A stretch of 64,000 nt of DNA from Alligator mississippiensis (taxonomy: Eukaryota; Chordata; Crocodylia; Alligatoridae), in the NCBI RefSeq assembly GCF_030867095.1, contig NC_081824.1:138475433-138539432 (forward strand), in the 5' to 3' direction. Position 1 is the stretch's first letter, and every line of letters starts with the position of its first letter. The translations under genes and the position numbers were made by a program. The notes under the pieces are model-generated. The model had not been told where the DNA came from and did not search any database. It was given only the letters and a program-made list of their open reading frames with translations. Positions 33,582 to 48,500 of this stretch are shown piece after piece.

Positions 33582-36500
33582 CTGCAAAGAGAGGAAGTTA
33601 TTTTAAAAAAACAAACAAACCTGAAACACCCATGTCAGCTAAGGAGCAATTAAAATATACAAGCCACAGAGATCAGGTTATAAAAACGAGTGGTGTTGAC
33701 ATTAGCAGCATGGTGATGCAGCATTCCTAACAACACTCATCCTGCAGCACTCTCCATCCAGAGGTCAGAGGAGGGCAAAGATCACTAACTCCCATTTAAC
33801 AGTCACAAAGGCAGGATGACTTGTTTAGTCACACAGCAGACTCAGGGACAGGAGGCAGAGAAAGAAACCAGCTCTCCTGCCTCTTAGCATAGCAAGCTCA
33901 TCCCAGCCCCATGAGCAGCCTGCCAGGCATCTGATAACATAAGCAGCCAGAGTGGTCTAATGGGGAACATCATCATTGCTGGCGCACTTGCTACACCAAA
34001 GCCTGACCACATGTCAAGAGGGAGGTCCATTTGGGGCTTGTTTTTCTGTTTTGTGGTTTTACTCCACTGTGAGCACTTGGTCTGGCCAAGTGGAGTCATG
34101 TGGGCATCTGCACCACGAAGGCTGCAAGGGAATTTTTATTTTGTTTCCTCTCTTTTCCCCTGACAAAAACACAATGAAAACATTTTCAAGTAATATCTAT
34201 GCTCTCCATTAGCCAGAAAGAACAAGCAATTGCTGCGGTCTCTTAACTGGTTCAGCTGAGTACAAGCGTTTTGCTAAGATTGCTCCAGTATGGGTGGTGT
34301 TTGCTAGGTATTCTTTGATGGTTCATTAGCAAGGGCCATACTAAAAAGAATTTCAAGGCTGTCACCATAACCAACAGCTCAAGTAGCTTATCCCCTCCCT
34401 CTACAATGAGATGAAGAGCAAGAGCCCAATGGGAGCCCAAGAAGGGTGGCTGTGCCTTAAGGAAACGATCCTTCAGGCACAAAGAAAGACGATCCCCGAG
34501 CGAGGCAAAAGAGGGAAAGGGGCCAGGAGGCTTCCATGGCTGACCAGAGAAATCCAGGGCAGCCTAAGGGCCAAAAGGGGAGCGCACAAAAAGTGGAAAC
34601 GAGGTGAGATCACTGAAGATGAATATACCTCCTCTGCTCGTGCTTGTAGGGAGGCAGTTAGGCGGGCCAAAGCTACCATGGAGCTGAGGATGGCAACCCA
34701 AGTAAAGGACAACAAGAAATTGTTTTTTAGATATATAGGGAGTAAAAGGAAGGCCCAGGGAGGAACAGGACCCCTGCTAAATGGGCAGAAACAATTGGTG
34801 ACAGACAGGGGGGACAAGGCTGAACTCCTCAACGAGTTCTTTGCCTCAGTGTTCCTAAGTGAGGGGCACGACAAGTCTCTCACTGGGGTTGTAGAGAGGC
34901 AGCAGCAAGGCACCAGACTTCCATGCGTAGACCCTGAGATGGTGCAGAGGCACTTGGAAGAGCTGGATGCCTTTAAGTCGGCAGGCCCGGATGAGCTCCA
35001 TCCGAGGGTGCTGAAGGCACTGGCCGACATCACTGCAGAGCCACTGGCGGGAATATTTGAACGCTCGTGGCGCACAGGCCAAGTCCCGGAGGACTGGAAA
35101 AGGGCCAATGTGGTCCCCATTTTCAAAAAGGGGAGGAAGGAGGACCCAGGCAACTTCTAGGCCAGTCAGTCTCACCTCCATCCTTGGTAAAGTATTTGAA
35201 AAAATTATCAAGGCTCATATTTGTGAGAGCCCAGCAGGGCAAATTATGCTGAGGGGAAACCAGCACGGGTTTGTGGCGGGCAGATCGTGCCTGACCAATC
35301 TAGTCTCTTTCTATGACCAGGTTACGAAACGCCTGGACACAGGAGGAGGGGTGGATGTCATATACTTAGACTTCAGGAAGGCCTTCGATATGGTATCCCA
35401 CCCCATACTGGTGAACAAGTTAAGAGGCTGTGACGTGGATGACTACACAGTCCGGTGGGTGGCGAATTGGCTGGAGGGTTGCACTCAGAGAGTTGTGGTA
35501 GATGGGTCGGTTTCGACCTGGAAGGGTGTGGGCAGTGGGGTCCCGCAGGCATCAGTCCTGGGACCGATACTCTTTAATGTCTTCATCAGTGACTTGACCG
35601 AGGGAATGAAATGTACTCTGTCCAAGTTTGCAGATGACACAAAGCTATGGGGAGAAGTGGACACGCTGGAGGGCAGGGAACAGCTGCAAGCAGACCTGGA
35701 CAGGTTGGACAAGTGGGCAGAAAACAACAGGATGCAATTCAACAAGGAGAAATGCAAAGTGCTGCACCTAGGGAGGAAAAATGTCCAGCACACCTACAGC
35801 CTAGGAAATGACCCGCTGGGTGGCACAGAGGTGGAAAGGGATCTTGGAGTCCTAGTGGACTCCAAGATGAACATGTCGGCAGTGTGACGAAGCCATCAGA
35901 AAAGCCAATGCACTTTATCGTGCATCAGCAGATGCATGACCAATAGGTCCAAGGAGGTGATACTTCCCCTCTATCGGGCGCTGGTCAGACCGCAGATGGA
36001 GTACTGCGTGCAATTCTGGGCGCCACGCTTCAAGAAGGATGCGGATAACCTGGAGAGGGTCCAGAGAAGGGCCACTCGTATGGTTAAGGGCTTGCAGACC
36101 AAGCCCTACGAGGAGAGACTAGAGAACCTGGACCTTTTCAGCCTCCGCAAGAGAAGGTTGAGAGGCAACCTTGTGGCTGCCTTTAAGTTCATCACGGGGG
36201 CACAGAAGGGAATTGGTGAGGATTTATTCACCAAGGCGCCCCCGGGGGTTACAAGAAACAATGGCCACAAGCTAGCAGAGAGCAGATTTAGACTGGACAT
36301 TAGGAAGAACTTCTTCACAGTTCGAGTGGCCAAGGTCTGGAACGGGCTCCCAAGGGAGGTGGTGCTCTCCCCTACCCTGGGGGTCTTCAAGAGGAGGTTA
36401 GATGAGTATCTAGCTGGGGTCATCTAGACCCAGCACTCTTTCCTGCTTATGCAGGGGGTCAGACTCGATCTATTGAGGTCCCTTCCGACCCTAACATCTA

Positions 36501-39500
36501 TGAATCTATGAAATCTGGATATACGAGGCCACAACACTGGCTTCATGGGGTCATTCAACCCTGGAGAACCTGCTACTGGTGCTGCTACAGCTGGGCATGG
36601 CCGATTTGATGCTGGTGACTGAAACCTCCTCGTCTTCTCCAGTTATTTCAGTCAACTGGCAACCAATATAATGGACAGCAAGACTCTTACAACTGGGTCA
36701 AGCTTCTGTACAACATCCCCAGAATCAGAAGGAAACATAAGTGCCCTTTGTTTTGCGTGGTCTCTTACCAGGGGGAATCCTTATGAAACGTTTCCCTTTA
36801 TTATAACAACAAAAAAGCCATTTCCTACAGTTTCCAAGTCCGCCCTACCCTACAGGTGCCTGCACAATGTAAAGGAAGAAATTCCAGTTGTCAGTAGTGT
36901 CCAACAAAAGGAAGACGCTAAAAGGAGGCAGGCTGAGGGACTGCTCAAGTGTACAGGACAGCCAATGCAAAAAAGCCCATGTGGGATAGTCACTATGACT
37001 GCAGAAAAAAAAACAAGCCCAGACTTGGCATTGCCTCTTAAAAGCCTGCAGGCTGGATCCAACTTGCAGAGATGGTGGGGAGAGGAAAGGGGGTGCTGCC
37101 TCTGTGGTGCTACACTTATGTGCCTGGGAGAAGTGGCAGTGGTGGCTGGCCTGACTCTGCCCTGAGCTGGGTTATTTCTGCCTGGAAAAATGTTGCCAAC
37201 TGCTGGCCTATATCAGTGGTTTTCAACCTTTTTTCATCTGTGGACCCCTTTCAAATGGAGGTGCTAGATCCCTTTGAATTGTGCGTGTGGAAATTCACAT
37301 ATTTTTCCTTGATCATAGTCATCTTTTGCAGACCCTTTATATAGAGTCTCTAGACCCCCAAGGGTCCACCGACCACAGATTGAAAACAACTGGTTTAGAT
37401 GGTTCCTGAAGACAAAGAAAGAAAAAAAGCTGGTAGGTTGTTGACCTGCTACAAGAAGTCAGTCAACAATTGCCACTTGCCAAATAATATCTATCTCATC
37501 TCTCCTCTGCCCTAGCCTCGGCCCTGCAAAGGAAGAGTTTGTTACATCCTGTTCAGCCAAGCCCAACCACTTCTGCCTTGCCCCCACTATGGGTCCTTAT
37601 CTGTGACCCACTCCTGCCAGCTTCTCATGGGTGGGAGCCATCTCCAGCACCCCTGCAAAGCACTTTCACTTGGGAGCTGGGCACAGCAGAAGGCTCTCTG
37701 CCATTCAGACAGGCTAAACCCCATTTGAGATTGTTCGGCAACAGAAGAGCTGCAGCAGCTGCGCCCTTATACAACAAGATGAAGCATGGAGCAAACATCA
37801 AAAGCATTTCCATTTAATTAAAAAGGTGGGGGCATCCAGTTGGTTACAAACAGTTTCTTTTGCTTCTCAAGGGTATGACATATTGTAGTGCATCACCAGA
37901 AACAGGCAGAGCGTTCTCAGATGACACTAGGTGCCACAGCACGCATCTATCCCATTTGTGCCAGCCAGCCCCACCATGCGCAATTTCCTGAAGGCTTAGG
38001 GGCAACCAAAGCTCAAATGATTTCACTTACTATATTCAAGCCTTCATCAAGGTGACAACTAGCAGAGTCCTGGAGAAAGAAAGGTAAAGGAGAAGAGAAG
38101 GGGAAGGGAAGGCAGGGGAAAGGAAAAAGAGACAGACAGAAAGACAGACAGACATCTGCACGCACTCATGCACAGTTTTTTTTGTTTTGTTTTTTTTTAC
38201 AGCTACATGCTCTTAAAAGCCAAGTCCACACCCACTGAATCCCAAGGAAGTTCCAGGGTCTTCAATGAAGGTTGATAAGACATATAAATACTGAGCAGGT
38301 TGCTCATAAATTAGTGATGCCCTTGTTTTTGCACCAATCCAAAGTAGGCAAGGAACTCTGAACATCCTTCCCTATACTATCAATTCATCTCTTACTGAGG
38401 CACCTGCAAAAAGGACAATGGCTCCCTTTTGGCCATGCTACAGTTAAGCTCACTCAAATGACTATACTGTAGGCAATTAAAAGTATAACTGATCTTCTCT
38501 GAAAAGAGTATTCAGCATCTGCTTTTGCTCCAGTAGGTGAAAAATGGCCAATAATGGTTCCCAGGAGTTGCTAAGTACTGAATAAATTATAATCCTGTTG
38601 CATAAAAGGAGCCCCTAAACGTGTAGATGCTGAAAGGATGGATGACTACTAACTCTCCCTGTTTAAATCCCAGGCAAGCTTTTTGAGGCTGTGGCTAGTC
38701 AAACAGGTTGTACCAAATGCAAAAAAACAGAGATAGGAATGCCCAGACAAGTCAAAGTATCAACCATTGGGATGGACACACATGGGAAGGTGCTTCTGGA
38801 CTCCTCCCCACCCAGAATTAGAGGAAAAAAGAAAAGACAAGTAAATAAGCTATAATTCAAAGTTTTCAGGACAGGTATCTCAGGGCTGGAGAGAAGCTTG
38901 CAACACACCCTTCCTTGGGAATGAAAAAGTTAAAAGGAAGAAATCAAGTCTATAGACTTGTGCATCTTCCCTGATGGGGAGCGGGGCAGCCTTTGATTGC
39001 AAACCAAACAGAAAAAATACTTGGACAAGAGAATGGACTCTGAGGGCACATCCAGACAAGAGCACATGCATTTTTCCAGGGACAAATAGCAGAGGCACAA
39101 TATTGTGCTATTGCTACTTGTGCCTGGGGAAAACACCTGTGCACATATGCTCTGGTACATGTCAAGTTACCCCAGGTGGGGTAGGGGAGGCTGGGGCCAG
39201 CACCTGGGGGCCTCCTGGGGCTCCAGAGGTGGCAATCCAGCAGCAGGGAGCCTGGCTGGCAGCCAGAGCATGGCTCTGACCAGCCAGGCTCTGGTTTTGG
39301 GTGGCGCGCACTGCCACCACGTGTGCCGATTCGCTTTTTTCTGGTGTGGGTTTTTTTTTTTTTTTTTTTTTTACACTGGAGTCTCCCAGTATCAAAATAA
39401 CCTCCTGCACTACAAATTAACCATCTGGACATGCCCTAAAAGATAGATCTGAATTCATTCTAACCTTCTCTGAGTACAGATTAACTGATTCATTCCATTT

Positions 39501-42500
39501 ATGGGGCTATTTAATCTTACAGGGATGAAGCCAGAGAGATGACCTCCTTGCACCTGCAAAGACAGTTCCAGCAGAGGTGCAATGCTGTAATATAGCAATT
39601 CCTGGTTGGGACTCTACAGTTCTGGTCCCTTGTCCCCAACTTCTCCATATAACCATGTACAAGCAGCTTAACCAAATTCTGCTCAGTTAATTCCTCCTGG
39701 CAATGATGTTCTCCATTGCTTCAGATTGGGCCCAATGACACCTCAAATTTACCATAATGTTGATCAGGAAGTGTAACTCATGTAACAAGGCCCAATGGGG
39801 ACATGTGGGAGGAGGGAAACCGCAAGCAATGTGGCACAAGAATGGTTGCTGAATGGCTGGTGTTGTGAAGGTATGGGCACAGCCTTAGCTTCGTCTCATT
39901 CCACCTCTCCCTGCTCCCTTTCTTTATTCACACACCTCTCCCTGCTTTATTCATGCGGTCAGGGGAGGTACAGGACCCAGTGCAGCAGTGAGCTGCAGGG
40001 GGAGGAGAAGGTCTACGGCCATTTACTTCTAAAGAGATGCATCACAATTTGGTTAATGGTGTAGGGCAGCATGGGGGGAGGGGGAGCTTGTCCAGTCCCC
40101 CTCACTCAGTCAGTCTATGGCTAGAGTGCAAAGAAAGGACAAAGGTTGATTCCTTAACCTCTTTAGGCAACACAGCAGTTACTTTAAGAGTTAAAACACC
40201 CATTTTTGCAGGCCCAGTGTTGGGCCTTAGTTCTCATTCAGGCAAAACCATCAGAGACAGTTTCACTCGAGTAAAACATGAAAGACTAGTTTCTGGAAGT
40301 TCACCAAGGTGTTGAAAACCTGCCTACAGCCACCAGTAATGTATGGTACAACTTGAGGGTGTATCATAAGTGCATGGGAGGTCGCAGGTGATCCCAGACC
40401 CCATTCCCCCCTCCCTCAGGGGGACTTATTCTAAGAGCTTTAAAATCTGGGAGGGAAAAAGCAGCCTTTTAGTTAAACAGCTTAGTCACAGTATTGGGCC
40501 ATAGATAGACAAATGTGCAAGTACGAAGAACAGCCACAGGACTGGACTAAGATATGTGAACACACAGATTGCTCGGCGGGCCATATCAGGTCCATATCAT
40601 ATGGATCAGGCCATATGCCTTCTATACTGGGGTAGGGGTAGGGCATAGCCAGGGGCAGGCACCAGCCTCAGGTGCTGATTTAAAGCACACCAGAATAGCA
40701 GCCCCTGGGGAGTCCATGCCACATCACAGCAGCAATAGCCTGCGTGTGGAAAGCCCTTGCTGCCCCCTGCTACCCTTGAGCCCAGGGCACCCAAAAGTTA
40801 CCTGTTACACCTCTCATCTTAAAAGAGTATGCCAGATGGGCATGCACTCCAGTTCTTACGGGGCGTGCGGATTCATATTAGAATCACATCATGATCATCT
40901 CTCATTTTGAGTGGGGGGGAGGAGTGGGGAGAAAGTGTGGGAATACCCAAATCCTAGCTACTATGCCGACTTGGTTTGTAAAAGTTCAGTAAACAATGCA
41001 ATCCAGCACCGAAGGGGAAAACAACTGATGAAGACTTAGGCCACTTCTGCAGGTTCTTCAATATGCCTTTAGGTACTTAGCCACTGGCTGCCCAGCTTTC
41101 AAAATTTTGGACTGTGAATTGTCCTTTTCAGATGCTGCAGATGAAATCTTTTACATCCAACAACAGCTCAATTGTTAACTTGTTCAGTGCCCTACGATGC
41201 CAGTGAGGCACAGCACTTAGGAGGAGTCTAAAAAGAACAGGACATTTGTCTGGAAAAATGAAAATACCCAGACAAACAGGACTGTATAAGCAACCTCTGA
41301 TCCACACAACTCGGGGCATAAACTAGGAGATAAGCTTAGGAAGAAATTACTCCGCAAGAGAGGAACATCTCAGTCTTACCCTGAACCTTCTTACACTTGC
41401 TATTGTCTAGGCTAGACAGGACATGGCACCCAAGGGACCAGTGGCCCATTCCAATATGGCCACTTCTTTGTTCTAAATTTGATGTTATAAACATCCCTTC
41501 TATAAGCAAGCTTTCATCTCTTCCCTCCCCACCCCCACCCAGACTAATTTTTATTCCAAAATTAAACAGACAATGAGAAAGTCTTAAAAACAGAGCTGAT
41601 AAAAAAATCCTTATGGGGACAAACAAGATAAGTTGTTCTAACTGGTCTTTAGCTCAGGCTGTATCCGGTTCCTTTCCAGACCTACAAAGAGCACTTTATA
41701 CCTGAAAGCTAGTCTAAATCTCTTTCGCAACTATAAATGTGGCCAAATAAAAGATAAACGCAAAACAAATCTTGCTTCCTGAAGCGGGGGGAGGAGCCTT
41801 GATGTTCCAAACCAAGATACATTTATCACGATACGATTCTGAAGATTGGGGGGGCGAAAGGAGCGGGGAGGTCTCTTTTTTTTTTTTTTTAATTTCTCTT
41901 GAAACACTAGGATTCTTCTCTAGTGCCAAGGGTTGACAACCTTTTAGGAGCAGTGGCCCAAATTACTGCAGCTTGCATGAAAGGTGGGATGCTGCTTGTC
42001 ATCTCGCAGCTACCACTGCCACAAAATTGCTGCCGAGGTCCCAGCTACTTTTCAGGGCATATCAAAATTATTTGGTGGGCTGAAGGTTGTTGACCCCTGC
42101 TTTATGCAACCAGTGCTGAACCACGCAACTATATCAGCTCCTAAACATGCCTCCTTTTTTTACACCTACAATGTGAACCACAGAAACCAGATTTTTTTAA
42201 GAATGGCAATGGTTCAATGGGCTGCTCCTTCAAAAGGAAAGGTTACTCTACCAGTGTCCTCAACCCTCCAAGTCACTGCTTTGCCAGAATCCGAGACAGA
42301 ATTCAGTGAATACTACTGCCCGTGCAGTCAACTCTGAGTTACCAGCAAAAATTAAAAATACAACTCAAAAGGCCTTTCATTACAAATTCAGATACTTGTA
42401 GTTCTATTCCAAGTCACACTTTAACTTGGGTTCTTTCTTGCTTTACTCTGTATTTCAAGGAAGGAGGATGGGTATTTTCATTGTTCTCTTTCAATGCCTA

Positions 42501-45500
42501 TGATGCTCCCCTAAACAGTTTGCTTTCCCCCCTTGAGTATTTCTAGCTCTGCTGTAACTTAGTTATATTTAAGATTATTAAAATAAAAGTACTTGCATGG
42601 ATAGGAACTTGTTCCCTCATTAAAGGGGAAGGTACCAGCAGGCTATAACTGACTTGTCCACCTAATTTTCTGCAAGTAGATGCCTCTGATGACAATCTTT
42701 AGCCAAATGGCCCCTAGGAAACCAATGGGAAAACAATGGAGGAGAAGGGTGACAATCAGGATGAGGTTGCTCCGTAGGACTTAAAGGAGCTGAGCTCTGA
42801 GCTACTGACCATGGTCACAAACCAGCTGACCAATCTACAGAGCCACTTGCAGTTGTCTTTTCAGGAAGGTGCTGGCCCGCTGGACTCACTTAAAAAGGGA
42901 TACAAGAGCTAGTCTGGGAAAACAACATGATTTTGCTCCATGCAATAGGTTGAGCTCAAAGAAGAGGCACAACCTAGCTAGTAGTAAATATTACTTAAAA
43001 ACTTATTATAAACAAACATTTTCCCCGCCTAGCCTCCAGCTTCCACAGCATAGCCATTGTTGTAAGCAACATAGCAGAGAATTTTAGGTTGATCTATGGA
43101 AGTCTTCCATATTTACTCTGCAGTTCATCGAAGCCACATTAACCTATGGACCTGATGTGAAATGCTTGAAAAGCTTAAGTGTCTGCCACCATATGACTTG
43201 ACACATGGCTTTACCTTAAATACTAATGGAAAAAAAAAAAAAAAATCACATGAGGAAATTCGGGAGTGTTTGGCAATATTTTCAGGACTGTGTGGCTAAG
43301 CTGCATGCACAGAACATGCAGCTGCACATGCAAAAAGAGAAACTCCACACCCAATTTGCAGTCCCCCTGGATTTATTTTCCATTGCTTGTGCAAATTACC
43401 CTTAAAAATGTCATAAGGTTTTTAATATACAGTCAACACCAAGAACCCCTTCCACCCTCTGACAATCCTTGCACTGTAGCAACATCAACAAATTTTGAAG
43501 AACTCTGAAGAACTCTTCCAGGCCAACCTCTGGAGTTGGAGGCAAGTCAGCAAGGGCATACTCCTGTTTGCACTGCAGCCCACGGGAGCAGGTCTTGTGA
43601 CAGCACTGGCACGTGTATTGTTAAAAAAAAATAAAAAAAAAATGCACTAGCTCATGCAGAGTTGAGATCTCATTGTTACTCATGCTGGTTTTGTATTATA
43701 ATTCTCTTGCCTGTAAAAAAATCCTTCATGGACTGGAGCCAGGCCAGAAAGCCCAGATGCCATTATGTTTTTAGAATTAGACAATTAAGAGCTATTTTTC
43801 CCTCAAAAGCCAAGAACAATCCTTTAATCCTCCACATGAGACACTAGCTTTCCCCTCCGAAACACAGCTGACAGCTTCTTTGCCAGTGAAGTATGTTTAG
43901 CCCACAAATATTTGCTCTCACGGTTTCATACAAATTACCTGACACAGCAAGAAGAGCTAGACCAAACCTGCCCTTTCTCTGAAAATCGAGACCCCCACTG
44001 CTGTCCCTGAGGGGTAAAGGGTGAGGTCTGTAAGTACAGCTACCAGAATTTGGTTTGATGAGCTCTTCCCTTTCTGATGATTGTAACAGGTAACCTTTTC
44101 AATAGTCCCAAACCTATTCAGGTGCCTAACTCATTGAAAGTCACCTGGATGTCAGGTCCTAAGCGCTCATGTCCTTTTCTCAAAACTGAGACTTCTAAGC
44201 AACTTGGACATGTTCTTTTGGACAGGGTCTGCGTATTGTGCCTAGAAATGGCATTGGCATGATACAGGTCATTATGAATAATAATAAATAGCCAAATCTC
44301 TTATTTCATTATTACTGCTGTATAGAGAAGTGAGGATAGATGGCTTAGAGTGGGTGCCATTATACACCATGTTTGGGGCCACAAGAATTCAAAGTACTGC
44401 CTGGCCTGTATTTCAGTGTGGCATTTTTAAACTCTTGTTGCCTTTCAATTAGATTTTATTGCATTCTAGTGCTGTTGCTTGAATTTAGCCAGAGTATCAG
44501 CCATGTCTCTTACAATTCTTTTAATTAGAGCCCCAGTTACCGACTGCAAACAAATATCCACATTACTCATGGAACAACAGGTTGGAGGGCATCTGGAAGG
44601 GAAGAAGCAAGGTTTGAATATAGGAACTGTGGCTTACAGGCAAGAGAACCACTCAATTCTTCATCTCTTTCCCTTCAAAAGGATGCTTATTCATACTGGG
44701 TGTCTTACCTGAACCCATTACAATGGAAAGATATGATACGCCAGGTTCTGAAATCTCTGCTTTGATAAAATGCAGTAAATCTACGATCAGCTATTAATGG
44801 TCAGGGGTGGTTTGGAATCAGGAAGCTTATCTGTGAAATGTGGGACATGTAACAACCACACACAACAAAATACACCCGTGCATCCTTGATGCCGCCTTTT
44901 AGTCTAAAGTATTTAAGTGGAAAGAAAAACACTCTAGGAGGAAAAACACCTAGCAAACTAAACAGACTATTACAACATTAAAGTGTAAGCAATGCATTGT
45001 CTCCAATATATATTATACTAATCCCTAGTCACAATAATAAAACCTTCCCCTGGCTGAGATGTTAACTCAGTTGGATATTGGATCTCTGTCAAGGAGAACA
45101 AAGTGGCTCACATTGTGCTAACAAAATATACACTCATTACATGCTGGATCTGCCAATGAACATCTCTAATTGGCACAAAGGGTCAGGAGAAGCACCAGAA
45201 CAACTTGAGGGTAATTCAAGTTGGTTCACTGTTATCTAGTAGCTGGGCAGTTTCTGGCACCATACTCACTTCAGAGTCCTCAGCCTTTACCACACATGGG
45301 AAAGGGTATATATGACAATGTTATTTGAGGGCACCTCTGCCTAGAGCCAGCTGCAGCATCGGAGTTCTGACATCTTTATGACAAAGACAAACAGGACAGA
45401 GCAGCTTCTCCAAATTGTTCCTGGAGCTCCGCTGTTGACCATAACACTGACCAGCAGAGCCCAAATGGAGAGGTCCCAACAGAATGCGACTTGAGATACC

Positions 45501-48500
45501 AATTGAAACCACACTTTTAAATAGTTCTAGAAGACATATGGACGAGATGTTAAAAAATGACAACAAGCAGAATTCAGTGCCTACAGTTTTTTAAGGTCTC
45601 AATCTCCTTTAAATCCCAAACCTTTCCATACCTTCCAGAGATTCCAGGTTGAAGTTTTCTAATAAGCCACAACTGCTTGAGCCTTTCTTAGCTCACCTGA
45701 GCTTCAGCATCCTTTGTATTAGCTGATCAGCAAGAACAGTCTGCTTTATGCTAGTCAGCTTTACATGAGATGTATTTTAGATGAGATGAGAGGTAATCAC
45801 AACAAATGCAGTCGTTACAAGTTACTAACTCAGATAATTCTCCACCAAGGTGCCACAGCACCATGAGGTGCTTTAAGATCCTTAAAGGGTGCCACAGGAT
45901 GCAAACACCTACACATGATTCACAAAATAAACCCAAAGATTTCAACTAGGAACCCACAGTTTTAAAAACCATTCTGACCCACTGGAGTGGGAGTTCTTTG
46001 CAATGGAAGAAGAATTGCTCAATTATTTTTCCATAGTCAAAAAAAGAATGAAAGCTAAGAACTGGCATTCTCCAAGGGTGTCTTGCCTCTAAAAAGCTTG
46101 AGAACTGCTGGATTAGTTGTTAACCTCTAAGGCTGGGACAGTCAAAAGGAACCTAAGAGAATTAGTCACCCAACTCCTACTGAAGTTCAATGAGATTCAG
46201 AAGCCTAAGTCGCTTGCATGCTGTTAACAATCCCAGCCCACATGATTCAGTTTCTTTTCATCACACTGGGTCATCAGAAACAGAGAGGAATGCACAGTTA
46301 TTGCCAAGTCCAATCACCTTCTGCAGGGATTTGAAAACCTAAGCTCCACAGGACCACACAAATTGTGACGGACATGCACTTCTTTGCAAGCAGGCAATGT
46401 ATAGCCTGCTGCACTCCATGAATCTTGCCATCCTTATAATGCCCCTCAGCTGCTGCTCTGCATCCCATGATACGGTTCATTCATTTGTGCTGCAGCAGGC
46501 TGTTGTAGATTGCTTTCAGGTCTGGTATTACAAGCAACCAGCAAAGAGACCTACAAACCAACCCTGAGGATCAGCTTCACACAAGAGAGGAGTCTTGGCA
46601 ATTTGTTTATTAAATTAGCTTAAACTGCTGGGACCATGGGGGAGCTCTAACAAGAACTAAGCAGGGTCAAAAAACAAAGGGTTTGTTTTCCTGTTAGGCC
46701 TTGGCAGAATCAGAATCTTAATTTGGCCTCTTTTGCTCCTCCTCTCCAGAGAGAAAGAATGACCCAGCAGTTAAGGCACTACCTTGGACTTGGGAATCAT
46801 TTGCCTGGGCTGCAAGGGGCTTGATCTGAAGAGGGAACAATGTGTTGCAATCCCTCACTTTTAGGTGCCCGGCCACCATCGTGGAATCCAGAACCCAGCA
46901 CCAGGCACCCGGCTCCCTATACAGTACATCAAGAGATTTGGGCACTTCGCATGGGAGCCACAACACAACACACTGGTTGTGGAAGGGGGGAAAAAAGAGA
47001 GAGGAGGGATGGAAACTAAACCTGAGATAAATATAAAGAAAGATAGCCAATAGAGAAGAACATGGGTGGGTCTTAAATGCCAGCCATCTGTACCTTCCCG
47101 ACCAGGCTTTGGTGCAACTGGAAGGCACCCGTTTTTATTTAAAAGAAAAAAAACAAACAAAACACAAAACAAACTTTGCTGTCAGAGGAAGACAAGGTGG
47201 TAGTTTCTTCCAACTCTATGTAATAGCGCAGCAGTTACACCACTCATCCAGGAAGGGGGATTCCCAGATTCAGCTCCTCCTTAGATTCATAGATAGATGA
47301 TTCATAGATGTTAGGATTGGAAGGGACCTCAATAGATCATCGAGTCCGACCCCCTGCATAAGCAGGAAAGAATGCTGGGTCTAGATGACCCCAGCTAGAT
47401 ACTCATCTAACCTCCTCTTGAAGACCCCCAGGGTAGGGGAGAGCATCACCTCCCTTGGGAGCCCATTCCAGACCTTGGCCACTCAAACTGTGAAGAAGTT
47501 CTTCCTAATGTCCAGTCTAAATCTGCTCTCTGCTAGCTTGTGGCCATTGTTTCTTGTAACCCCCGGGGGCGCCTTGGTGAATAAAACCTCACCAATTCCC
47601 TTCTGTGCCCCCGTGATGAACTTATAGGCGGCCACAAGGTCGCCTCTCAACCTTCTCTTGCGGAGGCTGAAAAGGTCCAGTTTCTCTAGTCTCTCCTCGT
47701 AGGGCTTGGACTGCAGACCCTTAACCACACGAGTGGCCCTTCTCTGGACCCTCTCCAGGTTATCCGCATCCCTCTTGAATTGCGGCGCCCAGAATTGCAC
47801 ACAGTACTCCAACTGCGGTCTGACCAGCGCCCGATCGAGGGGAAGTATCATCTCCTTGGACCTATTTGTCGTGCATCTGTTGATGCACGATAAAGTGCCA
47901 TTGGCTTTTTTGATGGCTTCGTCACACTGCCGACTCATGTTCATCTTGGAGTCCACTAGGACTCCAAGATCCCTTTCCACCTCTGTGCCACCCAGCAGGT
48001 CATTCCCTAGGCTGTAGGTGTGCTGGACATTTTTCCTCCCTAGGTGCAGCACTTTGCATTTCTCCTTGTTGTTTTCTGCCCACTTGTGCAACCTATCCAG
48101 GTCTGCTTGCAGCTGTTCCCTGCCCTCCGGCGTGTCCACTTCTCCCCATAGCTTTGTGTCATCTGCAAACTTGGACAGAGTACATTTCACTCCCTCGTCC
48201 AAGTCGCTGATGAAGACATTAAAGAGTATCGGTCCAAAGACCGAGCCCTGCGGGACCCCACTGCCCACACCCTTCCAGGTCGAAGCCGACCCATCCACCA
48301 CGACTCTCTGGGTGCGACCCTCCAGCCAATTCGCCACCCACCGGACTGTGTAGTCATCCACGTCACAGCCTCTTAACTTGTTCACCAGTATGGGGTGGGA
48401 TACCGTATCGAAGGCCTTCCTGAAGTCTAAGTATATGACATCCACCCCTCCTCCTGTGTCCAGGCATTTCGTAACCTGGTCATAAAAAGAAACTAGATTG

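Noticed and set aside
34473..35153. 226-codon - strand ORF, and similar long ORFs at 48882-49706 (+)
   Set aside because: Antisense shadows of CR1 ORF2.
38974..39446. Several ORFs above 100 codons on both strands
   Set aside because: They lie within the GC-rich MITE at 39043-39437 and include translated homopolymer runs.
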